NCBI GenBank assembly: GCA_003117195.1
Contig: BDSI01000009.1
Location: 310,001 to 374,000, forward strand
Length of the DNA stretch: 64,000 nt
Source: Eudorina sp. 2006-703-Eu-15
Lineage: Eukaryota; Chlorophyta; Chlorophyceae; Chlamydomonadales; Volvocaceae
Reading direction: 5' to 3'
A model generated the notes under the pieces. It did not search any database, was not told where the DNA came from, and worked only from the letters and a program-made list of their open reading frames with translations. Positions 1-11,583 of this stretch are shown one piece after another. The number at the start of each line of letters is the position of its first letter. Position 1 is the stretch's first letter. A program made the translations under genes and the position numbers.

Positions 1-269
1 AGCCGCATACCGCATATAGCCTCACATAGCCTCATATACGGTAGCCACACATACGAATTCAACATGCACACGGCGGCTGGATGCACCTTGTGACGTCCGC
101 AGCGTCTGGAAGCGCACGGGGGTGTTGTGTGGGTTTATGATTCGCGTGCTGTGTGCCATCGACCATCGTGCGCATCCCAGCCGCCTAGCACAGCAACCCC
201 CCCCCACGACAGGCCCGCAGGGCTGTCCCTCCCAGGGAGAGCGGCCCCAGGGGACGGGCCGCGGCGCAC
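1..269 (-). other. Intron fragment of the 2-oxoglutarate dehydrogenase gene at the left edge
   Basis: The last OGDH exon visible ends at a GT donor just right of this stretch. The roughly 90 C-terminal residues expected for the family are not encoded here in any minus-strand frame, so this is read as the start of the next intron, with the final exons outside the window. Confidence 0.7.
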
Positions 270-3200
270 CTTGCCCTGCTTGGCGCGCTCCGCGTGCAGG
301 TCGTAGAAGACCTTGCCCGAGCAGAACACGACGCGCTTGACGTTGGGCTCCTGGGGCGGCCGCGGGCCGCGGTCCTTGGGCAGCAGGCCTGGGGTGGGGT
401 GTGGGCGGGGGGGGGGGGGGCGATAGGGAATAGGAAATTGGTAGACATTTTCAAACTGCGCTGCTGCCAGGGGCGGTGGGGTGTGTAAGGGAGAACCGGC
501 GCGCACAGCGGGCGAGTCGGCCGGCGCGGACCCACCGCCAGAAACGGATGCAGCCACCCACCCGCTCGCTCCTGTCTGTAAACCCAATTCATTGCCATAC
601 CTGCCGTGTGTTCTCGCCCCCAATCCCCAGCGGCGCCCAACGGTGCCAGTGCCAACCCGCCAGCCATCTAAGGCGCCAGCCGCCAAGACAGCCATCTGCC
701 CCTTCTCTCCGCCCCCTCCCACAACCCCACTCACCCGTGTCGTCCATGATGACACGCTTGAAGCGCACCCCCACGATGTTGGCGTCATCCGGCATGTCGT
801 CGAACTCGCGCAGGGGAGACTTGCACAGCGGGTGTCGGAGCAGGTTCTTGGGGCTCATGATGATGAGCGGCTTGCGGAACTGGCGGTGGACCTGGGGGAC
901 GTGGGAGGGAGGGAGAGGGAGGGAGGGAGAGGAAGGGAGATGGCGCCAGGTACATAGGCAATGTGCAGACATACGGTATTCACGCTGCGCCGCTGCCAGG
1001 GCCGCGGGGGGTCGAGCGCGCTCTGATGTGAATTGGGAGAGGCTCGGACGGCTGGGCAGGAAGAGCTGGAGGAAGGGGAGGATATAGGAGATTGGTAGAC
1101 ATATTCCTACTGCGCTGAAGAAGGGGAGGAGGATACCTCTGATGGATGATGGGAAGGAGGAACCTTCCTCTCGCTCCCTCTGGAGGGGATGGTCAGGATA
1201 GCAACTCAAGTCTGAAGTGGGTCGCAGAAACGGCAACCCTTGGGGAGACTAAACGGCACCGCCCGTACGTAATAAAGGTTAATCCGCCCCATTGCGCCTT
1301 CCATCAGCCCCCCACCAGCCATCGCCTAGGCGGTGGCAGTGGTAGCGCCGGGACAAGGTTCGCCCCCTTTGTCAATAAAGACAAGGTCCGCCCCCCAACC
1401 ACCCCGTGGGTCGCACCTGCCGCCGCAGCACGTGGAAGTAGTTGGCGGGGGTGGTGCAGTTGACCACCTGCCAGTTGGCCCTCTGGATCTGAGTGCCCAG
1501 GTGGCCGCCCGTGAACCACTGGGCCTCGTCGTGGTGCGGCATGTCGTACGGGTTCTCGTCGCAGCACTGCGAGACAAACAGGCAGACAGACAGACGGATA
1601 CAAACAGCCAGGTTCGGGTGGATCAGAATGGAACCACACTGGCTGTTCAGCTTCGTGCCGCGCAACACTGTCTTGATTACCGTGATAGAGGCGGTCGTAA
1701 AGTGGCGGTGGCAATGTCAGCGCCCTTCAGCGCAGCGCCCTCAACCTGGACAAGGCACAGGCTGAGGGCTCTGCGCTGAAGGGTGCTGCCACTCTCACTC
1801 TACCGGACCGAGTGCTACCCCTGGCCCCTGGCCTCTGACTTCTGTCCACCGCCGCCGGTCGACGTGGGTGCGCGAGTTGACCCCGGCGCCGCCTCCCCTC
1901 CCCTCCCCTCCCTCGCCCGCTCACGCACACACTCCCCGACCCGACGCCCACCCCACCCCCACCTGCAGGAAGCGCTCCAGGCGGGCGCTGCTGTGCTCGG
2001 GGCCCTGGCCGTCGTAGCCGTGCGGCAGCAGGCACACCAGTCCGCTCTGGCGCAGCCACTTGGCCTCACCCGAGGACAGGAACTGGTCGAAGATGATCTG
2101 GAGGCGGAGGGCGCGGGCAGGGCAGGGCAGTGCGGCGGTTGCGGGGAAAGGCGGCGTGTGCGGGTACCGACGAGAAACACGGACCACGTTCAAACCCGGC
2201 TGTGGCGGCGCCTGACGTCCGGCAGCTCGCCCGCGGCATTTACATCATCACCACATCACTTGACAAGATGATAACAGCCATTCAAAGCTTGCCTGAGAGG
2301 CAGACATCCTCTGATGTCCTGATTCCCTGTCCCCGTCCAGCCTTCGAGACAGAAAAGACACGCGCCCAAGTCTTCTTGTCACGGACCCGGCACCTCGTGG
2401 TCCCCCCTCCCCCCGCGAGCCCTCCCCTCCCCCCACTGCGACACACCTGTGCCCCGTTGGCGAAGTCGCCGAACTGCGCCTCCCACAGCACCAGGCTGTT
2501 GGGGCTCTCCATGCTGTAGCCCAGCTCGAAGCCCAGCACGCCGAACTCGCTCAGCGACGAGTTGCAGACGGTGAAGCTGTTGTTCTGCTGGCCGGGGAAC
2601 ACGTGGTTCAGCGGCACGTACTTGGCGCCTGGGGCGGGATGGGGTGGGGTGGGGTGGGGTGGGATGGGGTAGGGTGGGATGGGGTGGGATGCTTCATGAG
2701 GAACGACGGAGCACCGGTAAGGCGGGAGAGCAATGTGGCCCACGGACACAGGGTGGAGGTGACCACGGACACAGGGTGGGATCCCTGTGCCCGTGACAGG
2801 TTGTACCCCTCAACCAAGAGCGCGGCGGGATCCCAACCCCCAACATCCATGGGCCGTACGGCACCGGGAGATGCGGGACTGGGAGAACATACGTGGAGAG
2901 CCGCAATATACGTGGAGAGCCGCAGAGCGTCTGAGCTGCCTGATTCGGCTGACTTCGAGCCGCCAACGGCAGCGGAACTGCCTGCAAACCATTCACGCCG
3001 CCTACTAACCCATCCACTTAGGGCATACCCACGCACGCACGCACGCACGCAGACGCACCCACCCACCCGTGTTCTGGTCGTGCAGCACCGCGTGGCGGTG
3101 GCTGAAAGTGCCTCGCTCCACATCCTGGCCACTCAGCCGCACGTGGTTGCCCTCGGACAGCAGCGTGGCGAACGCCAGCGCCTCAGCCATGGCCCAGTCC

Positions 3201-6200
3201 ACACCCTCGCCTGGGGCGGGAAGGCGGGGAAGGGAAAGACGAGGGGAGGGGACAGGGAGCGTCGAGTGAGACAACATGGGAGCACTGATGTTGGGCCGAT
3301 GGCGCAAGCGAGCCATGGCCGGTGTGTCAAATGATGATGGGTGGTGAAGAACAAAGAGAAAGTGACGGCCATGCTGGGGGTTGCCGCCGATCTACGCTAA
3401 TTCCTCAACACAAAGGCCCGCTCCGCTCGTGCGAGAGCTTCCAACAAGCATGCAGCGTATGCTGTGCAACGCCGCAGCATGCTGCATGATGACGGATGGA
3501 GGGTGGAGCGTCACCAATGTGGTCACAGACGTGCTTGCGATCCGACTGACAGTCCTGGCATCTGGCAATGGATTGCCTGCGTGTCACACATCAGCACCTC
3601 CATCCCAGCCGCACACCGCAACACCGCTCGCGCCGAAGCACACGTGTAAACTGCAGGATGCAGGCTACCGCAACTAGCAAGTATCATGGGTCTGGGTGGC
3701 TTGGGCGTGGCTAGCGCTTTTCTCGCTAGGAAAAACACACACACGCGCGCGCAGCACACATCACACGCACCCGAGTCGATCATGGCGCGGCGCTGCTCGT
3801 ACACCTTCCGGATCTGGCGGTGCGCCAGGAACTCCTCCGGCAGGGCGGTGATGGAGTGGCCCACGCTGCGCAGCAGGTCCATGGGCACACCCGTGTTGCG
3901 GATGCGGGACAGCTGCGCGGGCGACATGAAGCCGTGCCAGTGGGAGGCCAGCCAGTCCTTCTTCTGCGGCTTGTAGTCCTTGGCCGCCTCGAAGGCCTCG
4001 TTCAGCAGCGTCTGCACCTTGTCGTGGATAGCCCGGATCTCGTCCTGGGGGGAGAGAGAGGGGGAGATTGGAGTCACAGACAGGGTGGGGGTGGGGGGCC
4101 CGGAATGATAGGCGCCAGGAAAGCCGACGGCACGCAGACCCGGCCCTGGCAGTGGTCGGATGGTGGCCTTCGGTCGATGAAACCTTCCACCCTCCCCCGC
4201 TTAAGGGTCTGGGACCCCGCTGCGTCGCCATGCATTGCTACTGCTGCCCAATCGATTCCACCGTCTTCCACTACTGCGGCCCACGACCCCACCTTGCGCC
4301 AGGCACTGATATTGGGAATCAGGGATCTCGTGTACGGAACGCACGTACACACGTACGGTGACTGGCTTCTCGCACCCCCGCCCCCGCAACCTTGATGAGC
4401 CCCGCGTCCCTCTTGGCCTTCTCACGACTGGTTACCCCACCTTGGAGCACCACCATCCCTGCACCCCCTCACCTTGGTGAAGGTGCCCTCCTGCAGCAGC
4501 TGCTCCGCGTACATCTCGTGGCTGTGCTTCTTGGCCTTGATCTTCTTGTACATGAGCGGCTGCGTGAACATGGGCTCGTCGATCTCGTTGTGGCCGTGCT
4601 TGCGGTAGCACACCAGGTCCACCACCACGTCCGACTTCCAGGCCTGGACTCCAGGGAAGGGGCGAGGGGCAGAGAGGAGAGCGGCAGCGGTCAATTGAGT
4701 GGCAGTGGCAATGAGAGAGAGTGACAGTGAGGGAGGGGCGTAAAGCAGCGAGAGTATGCGGAGCGATGGGCCGGGCGAGGGTTCTCCGATCCAGAGGGGA
4801 CCAGCTGGCCACGAGCTGGGGGATGTCAGCGACCTAGTGCCGCAGTGCTTCACGCCGCACCGCGAGTCCACCGCGTCTCTGATGATATGGACACCCACCC
4901 ACGGCCTGAACTAGCCATCCCCGTGCACGATCTGGCACAACACGCAATGCTGCAGTGCGTGTGTCTCCCCCTCGCACACACGCCCCGCCCCCACCCACCT
5001 GGCGCCACTCCGCTGCCAGCTGGCACACCCGCACCACACTCTCCACGTCATCGGCGTTGACATGGAAGATGGGGCAGTTGAGGCTCTTGGCCACGTCCGT
5101 GCAGTACGGCGAGGAACGCGAGTCCTTGGGGTCGGTCGTGAAGGCCACCTGAGCGGGTGACACCCGGGGGCCGGTGGGGCAGACAGCGGTGGGGCAGATG
5201 GGTTTACTTGGAGCCATGTCAGGTTGGGGTGAGGGCAGTCCGTCCTGGGATATCCGCCCCGACCTTTACCCCTCCCCCCCCCACACACAATTCTCGCAGC
5301 TCAGTTCTCTTCTTCACACACACACACATACACACACACGGCGCCTACATCTCCACTTCTTCACATGTCCTCTAGGTCGGTATCATTAATATTAATTCGG
5401 TTCGGGTACTGCTGGGTCGCCCATTTCCTGCCGGGTCTTGTTTTGTTCTGCAACTTTTGTCGGTGGTGGCGCGGCTGCCTTGTTGCTGTTTTCATGTTTT
5501 CCAATTCGCAGGTTAATATGGTAAGTATATTGGAGGTTGGTTTGGGTCGGGCGGGTTGCATTTCTAAACACACACACACACATCCCGGTCCCGTCAAGGT
5601 TTTCGGTAATTCGGGCGTGTTTCGGGTATCCTCTGTTTCCGTGTTTCTCCTCGCGGCTCAGTTCTCTTTAACACACAACCCGACCTCCTCCCTCGCCCCT
5701 TCTCTAAATAAAAAGCTGCACGGCTTCGTTTCAGAGCCACTAAAAGAAGCAATTTCGCATTACTTTCGCATTTATCCTGGCAGCTGCGGCGACACGACCC
5801 TCCCGTTCTGTGTTCGTGCCTTCCCCTTCATTAACCCGCCTTTCGCCTCGCCCCCCTGCTGCTCGCGGCCCCCTCCCCCTCGGTTCCCCAATCCATATCC
5901 CCCGTTTGTCAATAAAGATAGCAAAACCGCAAAAAAAAACCAATAACCGCCGATGTTGGCATTGACGAAGACAGCGAAGCGTTAACTCCGACGAAATAAG
6001 TAGAAGCCGATGTGTAGCCCCCTCCCCCGGCCCCCCCGCGCCCGGTCGCACCTGGTTGTTGACCACGAGGTGGATGGTGCCGCCCACCGTGTAGTCCGGC
6101 AGCCCCGACATGTCCAGGGTCTCGTACACGATGCCCTGGCCGCTGAAGGCGCCGTCACCGTGCAGCAGGATGGCCAGGTTGTGCGACCGCTCGTGGTCAT

Positions 6201-9200
6201 CGCTGCGGCCGAGGAAGAACGGGGTTAACGGAGCATGAGAACAGTCAGGCGCGGCCTCCGGCCCCCAGCGGCCGACGAGAATGTCATCTCAGGGGCCACT
6301 CCGTCCGTTCCGCGCTCCCACCGCCATCCCGCATCCACCGCCGCCGCCGCAAGGAGGGTTACCCTGCACTGGCCGGGCGCCGGGGCTTTGCCGGACCCGT
6401 GCAGCTGTCGCCACGCACCCTGCCGCCGCACCTGTAGTACTGCTTGGCGCGCGTCTTGCCAAGCACCACCGTGTTGACCGCCTCCAGGTGGGAGGGGTTG
6501 GCCACCAGGGACAGGTGCACCATCTTGCCGTGCACAGTGGGGCGGTTGTAGCTGGTGCCCAGGTGGTACTTGACGTCGCCGCTGCCCGTGTACTCGCCCT
6601 GGGTGAGGGAGGACATGGAGAACGTAGAGGGGGGAGGGGAGAAGAAGGGTTTCAACGTTTGACGTGAGGAGGAGAACGAAGACAGGAGAACACAAGGTAG
6701 CAATGCGGGTCAACCCAGAATGTACGGGGATGAACCCAGATGGAGCCATCACGCGTTGAGCAGGGAGATGCTCACCTCTCTCAAGGCAGACCACGACGAT
6801 GCAACTGAATCGACGTCAAATCATCCTCGTGTGAAGAGGACACGTGGCATGCAGTCGCCGGACAGCCCCCCGCAGCGAGCACGGGTCGGTCTACGCACAC
6901 CGCACACCGGCGCGCACATGCTGCCGGGTCCACCTCGTAACGTCCCCGGCCGTCCCCGCCCCAAGAAAGTGCCATCCATCCCACCCCACCCCACCCCACG
7001 GCACCTCACCCGCCCGGTGATGAGGCGGTGTGCGTACCCTCGTATCCCACTGCTTACGTTATTTGGTTACGTCTTCCCCAACCGCTCAGACTCTGTGTTT
7101 GCAGTGGCCGCCCACCCTATCCATCCCCACCCACCACCCACCCACCTCGTGCGCCTCGTGCATCTTGCCGGTGAACTCACTGAAGATCTGGGCCAGCGGC
7201 TTGCGGACCACGTTGGCCAGCACGTTGAGGCGACCTGGCGGACACAGCCGGCGAAGGAAGGGAGAGGAGGAGCAGGGGCGGGGCAGCCCTCGGTGGGGCC
7301 CATGTCCATCTGCTACCGCAGGGCCCCTACGAACATCGAGCCGTGCCCATATCCAATCTGTGGGGCGTTCCGTTTTCAAGTGACAGGATTCCATGGGTTT
7401 GCCAGATCCTCGTGTTTGCTTACAGCCCACGTCGGTGGCCCCCACCCCGCCCCGCCTCGCCCCGCTAAATCTCTGCTCTACCGAGTCGCTGTACCGCTCG
7501 CCCTCGCCCACCTCTGTGCGGCATGCCGATGACCACCGACTGCACCCCCAGGTCCGCCCCCGTGTCGATGATGGTCTTCATGCCGGGGATGAGGCTCTCC
7601 GCGCCCTCCAGACCGAACCTCTTGGCCGCCGTGTACTTGTTGGCCAGGAAGGTCTCGAACATGTCCGACCAGGCCAGGCGGTCCAGCATGTGCTGCTTCT
7701 GAGCCTTGGTGAATTGGACCTGAGGGCCGCAGGCAAGCCAACCACGGCCACGACAGCGAGGCACGAAAACATTAGAAAAGGGTCCGGCATCGGGATGTTC
7801 CATCGTGGGTGCGGCGCGACCTGGTGTTCCCGCCTGGAACGGAATGGGAGGCCAGTCCGCTGCTTTAGCATTTCGCGCACCGACGTGGGTCTATGGACCG
7901 GTTACCGTGCCGCCTGCAGTGCATCGGCCCTACGTTGTCCGAGTGTAACGTAACGTAACGCATCACAGCAACCCGTCGCCGCCCCGCCACGACTCTTGAG
8001 CGCCGGGCACTGGACTCCCCACCCACACGACCGACAGCTCCGGAGAGCCCCGCCGCCCCACCTTCTCGATGGTCTCAATCCGCTCGCGGATCCAGTTGCA
8101 CTTGTCGCGCTCCGGGATGTGCATGTACTGCGCAGGGGAGGGGGAGGGGGAGGGGAAATAGCGAATGGGTTGACGAGTACGCCTACATGTCTGCGCTGAT
8201 TGTCAAGAGGGGGGAACGCGGCGGATGTAGGTGAGGGCGCCGCACCGCACCCCGTCATCAAACCCACATCGTGGAGACCCAAACGCACTGCAATCACCCC
8301 TCCTCGATCGCGCGGAGGGCAAAAGCACACCCACGCCGCCGGTGCACTGGACTGTTGAAGGGATGCACGGATGCCGTTTCGCGAGTTGCCTTTACTGTGG
8401 GTGCGTCTCGAGCGCTCGACGACCAAGGGTGCGCCCCGAAACCCACAGGCCGGGACATAGCAGCGCAGGCTACCCCGTGCGGCCTGTGATCGACATGTGC
8501 CAGACCAGCCATAGCCAGGTGTCTAGCCCGGTGGCCGGCGCTGCTCCTTGACAAGGACAGCGCGGCCCAGCATCCGCTAGGCCCGTCCCCCGGGTCCCCA
8601 GCAGGTGTCCACATTCATCAGGCCAAGGGTCACACACGGAATGCACAGCTCCCCGCCATGTCGTGCGGCTCAATTTTACCAAGCACGCGATCCCGTCTTG
8701 GCGCTGTGAGAGCAAATCACGAAAGTTGCTCCATCTCAAAAGTTGCAAGCCGTGGAGCAGCGGCATCGGATGCCTGCGCAAGCTTCAAACCCGAGGGTTG
8801 TAGAGCGCCCCCAACCGTGAAGTGCTAGGTACTGTCCAGGCCGCCCCCAACCCGGGGATAGTCCCTCTTGCGGCTGGCCTGGTCGCGTGCCGGCCTGCGG
8901 CCGGCTGCACATCCCAGTCGCCGCTTGTGCCGCTACCGCACGCATCTGGCCGCCATCGCAACAGCGCCGTTGCTCATAGGTCGAGATGGAAATCGTTGCA
9001 CGTCCCAGCCCGCCACCTGATGCCGCCTTGTACCCCCACGCAACCCTCACTCTCCCTATCCACTCCGGCCCCAGCCCTGATGAGACCAGGCCAGCAAGGT
9101 CAGGATTTCAGCTGCCTCAAAAAGACGCTGCACATGCAAGACCACCCCACCGTCCCTGCCCCACCTCAATTTCCTATACTCCACCGCCCCTGCCCCACCT

Positions 9201-10124
9201 CATAGCCGATTTTGCTGCAGTAGGTCTCCTGCAGGCGGGTGAGCATCTCCCGTAGGGTGCGCATGGGACGGCCCTCCGCCAGGAAACCCGCTTGGTTCCA
9301 GCTGCCGACGAAGAACCTGGCGGGCAGCGGCGCAGGGCCGACAATTCAGCACAACGAGGCATCACACGCAATCTGCTGCGCTGGCGAACACACGCCCATG
9401 GGTGCGGGGTGCCGTCGGGCTCGATGTCGGTGTGTATGGCCATGCCGTGCGAAGGGGTGTTCCAAGCACCGAAATCACTGTCCGGCCGGCCTAACTCACT
9501 CCCTATCCATATCTGTTTCCTTGAAGCCCCAGAACTTGGGGTCCAGCTCCGGTGGGTGCGCGTGGAAGCTGATGCCGAGCGGGTCAAGGTCTGCCGCGAA
9601 ATGCCCCAGCACCTGACAACATAAGGTTCGAGCGGGTGAAGCCGCGTGAAAACATGGTTAGCTGGTTTGTGGACTGTGACGCTCAAGACAAACTGACACG
9701 ACGATTGTCGCACCTGGTATGCGCGAATGAGCAGGAGCAGTCGCATGCTCTCCTGAACGGTCTGGTTAGAGACAGCCGCCGCGGAAAAGGGCGACATGTG
9801 CAATTTCCCCTTTTCAAAAGCGTCAAAAGCCTCGGCCATCGCCTCGCCGGTCACGCCATGGTCGAGGTTGCGGAAGAAAGCCTGCCAGGTGCGGTCCACG
9901 GAGCTGGGGTCTTTGTGATACCGCTCCTCCAGCTCCTCGAGATAAGTGATACTGGTTCCCTCGTTGAAAGAATCCTTCAATTTGGCGAGAGGCACCGGCT
10001 TTGGTTCCGCGGGATTGAAGGCGCTCGCAGTCGTGTGCACGCTCAGCTGGCCCAGTCGCAGGACGCAGAGGATTCCGGGTGCGCCTTCAGCCGCCGCACG
10101 CCTGGCGGCGGCTGCTAGCGCCAT
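270..10124 (-). CDS. OGD1: 2-oxoglutarate dehydrogenase E1 component, mitochondrial (3' end off window)
   Basis: Thiamine-diphosphate E1 of the 2-oxoglutarate dehydrogenase complex in the TCA cycle; it decarboxylates 2-oxoglutarate and passes the succinyl group to E2 in the mitochondrial matrix. Exons, in order of translation: 9714-10124, 9500-9612, 9199-9316, 8062-8127, 7512-7719, 7146-7234, 6432-6598, 6052-6202, 4999-5148, 4473-4643, 3771-4044, 3067-3210, 2447-2629, 1963-2097, 1417-1566, 735-891, 270-388; all have GT-AG borders and consistent phase, giving about 935 residues. The start is the first ATG in frame and opens an Arg/Ala-rich presequence followed by the conserved block [16 protein letters not shown]. 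Visible landmarks are IGMPHRGR, the TPP motif GDGAFSGQG with downstream VVNNQ, RDWLASHW-type sequence (KDWLASHW), [17 protein letters not shown] and [15 protein letters not shown]. The family is about 1020-1030 residues, so about 90 are missing on the left. Confidence 0.97.
1718..1788. repeat. Near-perfect 31-bp hairpin in an OGDH intron
   Basis: Arms 1718-1748 and 1758-1788 are complementary at 28 of 31 positions around a 9-base loop. It lies inside the intron 1567-1962. It could be a foldback element or a small-RNA precursor; sequence alone does not decide. Confidence 0.75.
2637..2692 (+). repeat. GGGGT/GGGAT simple repeat
   Basis: About eleven imperfect copies of a pentanucleotide (GGGGT, GGGAT) sit at the acceptor side of the OGDH intron 2630-3066. 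Read on the minus strand this is a C-rich pyrimidine tract close to the splice acceptor. Confidence 0.85.
5296..5690 (+). repeat. CA-rich degenerate repeats in the largest OGDH intron
   Basis: The 902-bp intron 5149-6051 is less GC-rich than its neighbours and holds CA microsatellites at about 5317-5338 and 5567-5582. The motif CTCAGTTCTCTT followed by a CA-rich run occurs at about 5299 and 5658, and once more reversed at about 30660-30690. A 193-codon open frame crosses the region but shows no recognisable protein sequence. Confidence 0.6.
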
Positions 10125-11583
10125 GGTTATGCCGAGGTCCTTTGTAGCCGATTCGCCCGCTACTCCTCGACTGACCGCCGAAACCGACGAGGCCGACAAA
10201 ATAAATCAAGCCTGTTCAGCTATAATAGCATCAACACCGGTGCAGGCCGGCTTTTTGCAATTTGTCGAGCAGAATTGTGCCGGAACAAAATCGTACGATG
10301 ACCAGTCATGGTTATTACTTCCTTCACTGGACGCAACAGATCAACATTTAATTGAAGCCCGCAACAGTAACTTACCTGTACCATTTGCTGTTACCGTTGC
10401 ATGACTCTGATGCTTTGTTCTGCGTTGAACAAAGCATCAGCGTCATGCAACGGTTACAGCCAATGTCCCCAGTACCTTCTATATGTTCTCTGCCTGAGGT
10501 CTAAAAATGATCTGTAACTGGAATGAACTGGTACCCCCACCGAAATGCTGTACGACGGCTCCAGCTCTTCCCATACACATGTGCCTCCCCTCCACAGAGC
10601 TTCCTTAAAAACCAAGGCGCCTTCTCCCTGCATTTTCCCACGTCACCGCCTGATCATTTAGCACTCTATCATTTAGTTCTGGCGGGAATCCGGCATGGTT
10701 TGCCCGTCAATCGTTACAAAAGCGCCTGTGATCCACGCGACGACTCTTTGGTGGACCTAGCGGCAACGCCGGTCCCCAAGCTCATCAAGCGCAGAATCTC
10801 GACACGATAGGCGTCAAAGGCGGTAGCATGCGTGTCGTCTGGCTGGCTGGCCAGCGAGCGAGCTCTTGAACCATCTAGCATGAAACCGCCGACGGCAGAT
10901 TTAAGCAAAATTTGTGGCCGGGGAGGCAGATTTGCAGGGCTCGTGGGTGGATAGCAGCACCGGGACACGTGTCGGTAGGTTGGAGTGGAACCCATCCCGC
11001 AACGTGCATCACCGTGGTGCCAAGGTTTGCTTCTCAAGACCGTCAAAACCGTTACCAAGCAAGCGATGGGCGTCATGGTTTGGCTGCTGAGGGCTGCTGT
11101 GATAGGCTGCTGCGCTCGGTGTATAACGATTTGTTTGCCGTACACAAATGCATCACATCGCACAATTCTCATGCGACAGCAATATAGAATGCTACTGCAA
11201 ACGGGAGTAGAGGCAGCAACCTTCGTAAAGTAGGGAGGCAAGGACGCGACGCGCAGTAGGAACTCGACCGTTCCAGGGTGAAAGAGTCGGGTAGCAAGAG
11301 GCGTGGGAGTATCACCTAGGAATCTGCATCCGGAAAGCACATAACGGCGTACGAGGTTGAGCAGAATACCGACACCGCGACACACCGCGCCAGGGCTGCA
11401 AAAGGAAGTGCCATCTTTGTAAGCTCGTTTTACCTTTAGGTTTCATTTTTAATCTGCCCAACAAAAACGTTGGGGCAGCATAACTGCCGGGAGGTTTTTG
11501 AATCGACCAGAAGCATGCGATAACCGTGTTCTCCAAAGTGCCGATTGCGGACCTCCGTTTTATCATGCTTGGATTGCCATCTC
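10125..11583. promoter_or_regulatory. Divergent intergenic region between OGDH and the MYND gene
   Basis: The two flanking genes are transcribed away from each other, so this 1.46-kb stretch should hold both 5' UTRs and promoters. Apart from the hairpin at 10387-10460 I recognise no gene. A 5' exon of the MYND gene could also lie here, because its first ATG is directly followed by an acceptor-like GCACAG. Confidence 0.55.
10387..10460. repeat. 34-bp hairpin upstream of OGDH
   Basis: Arms 10387-10420 and 10427-10460 pair at 32 of 34 positions around a 6-base loop, about 260 bases upstream of the OGDH start codon. The length and short loop suit a foldback transposon remnant or a hairpin RNA. 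Confidence 0.8.

Noticed and set aside
5365..5946. 193-codon plus-strand open frame
   Set aside because: It lies wholly inside an OGDH intron, has no domain or codon bias, and crosses CA microsatellites.
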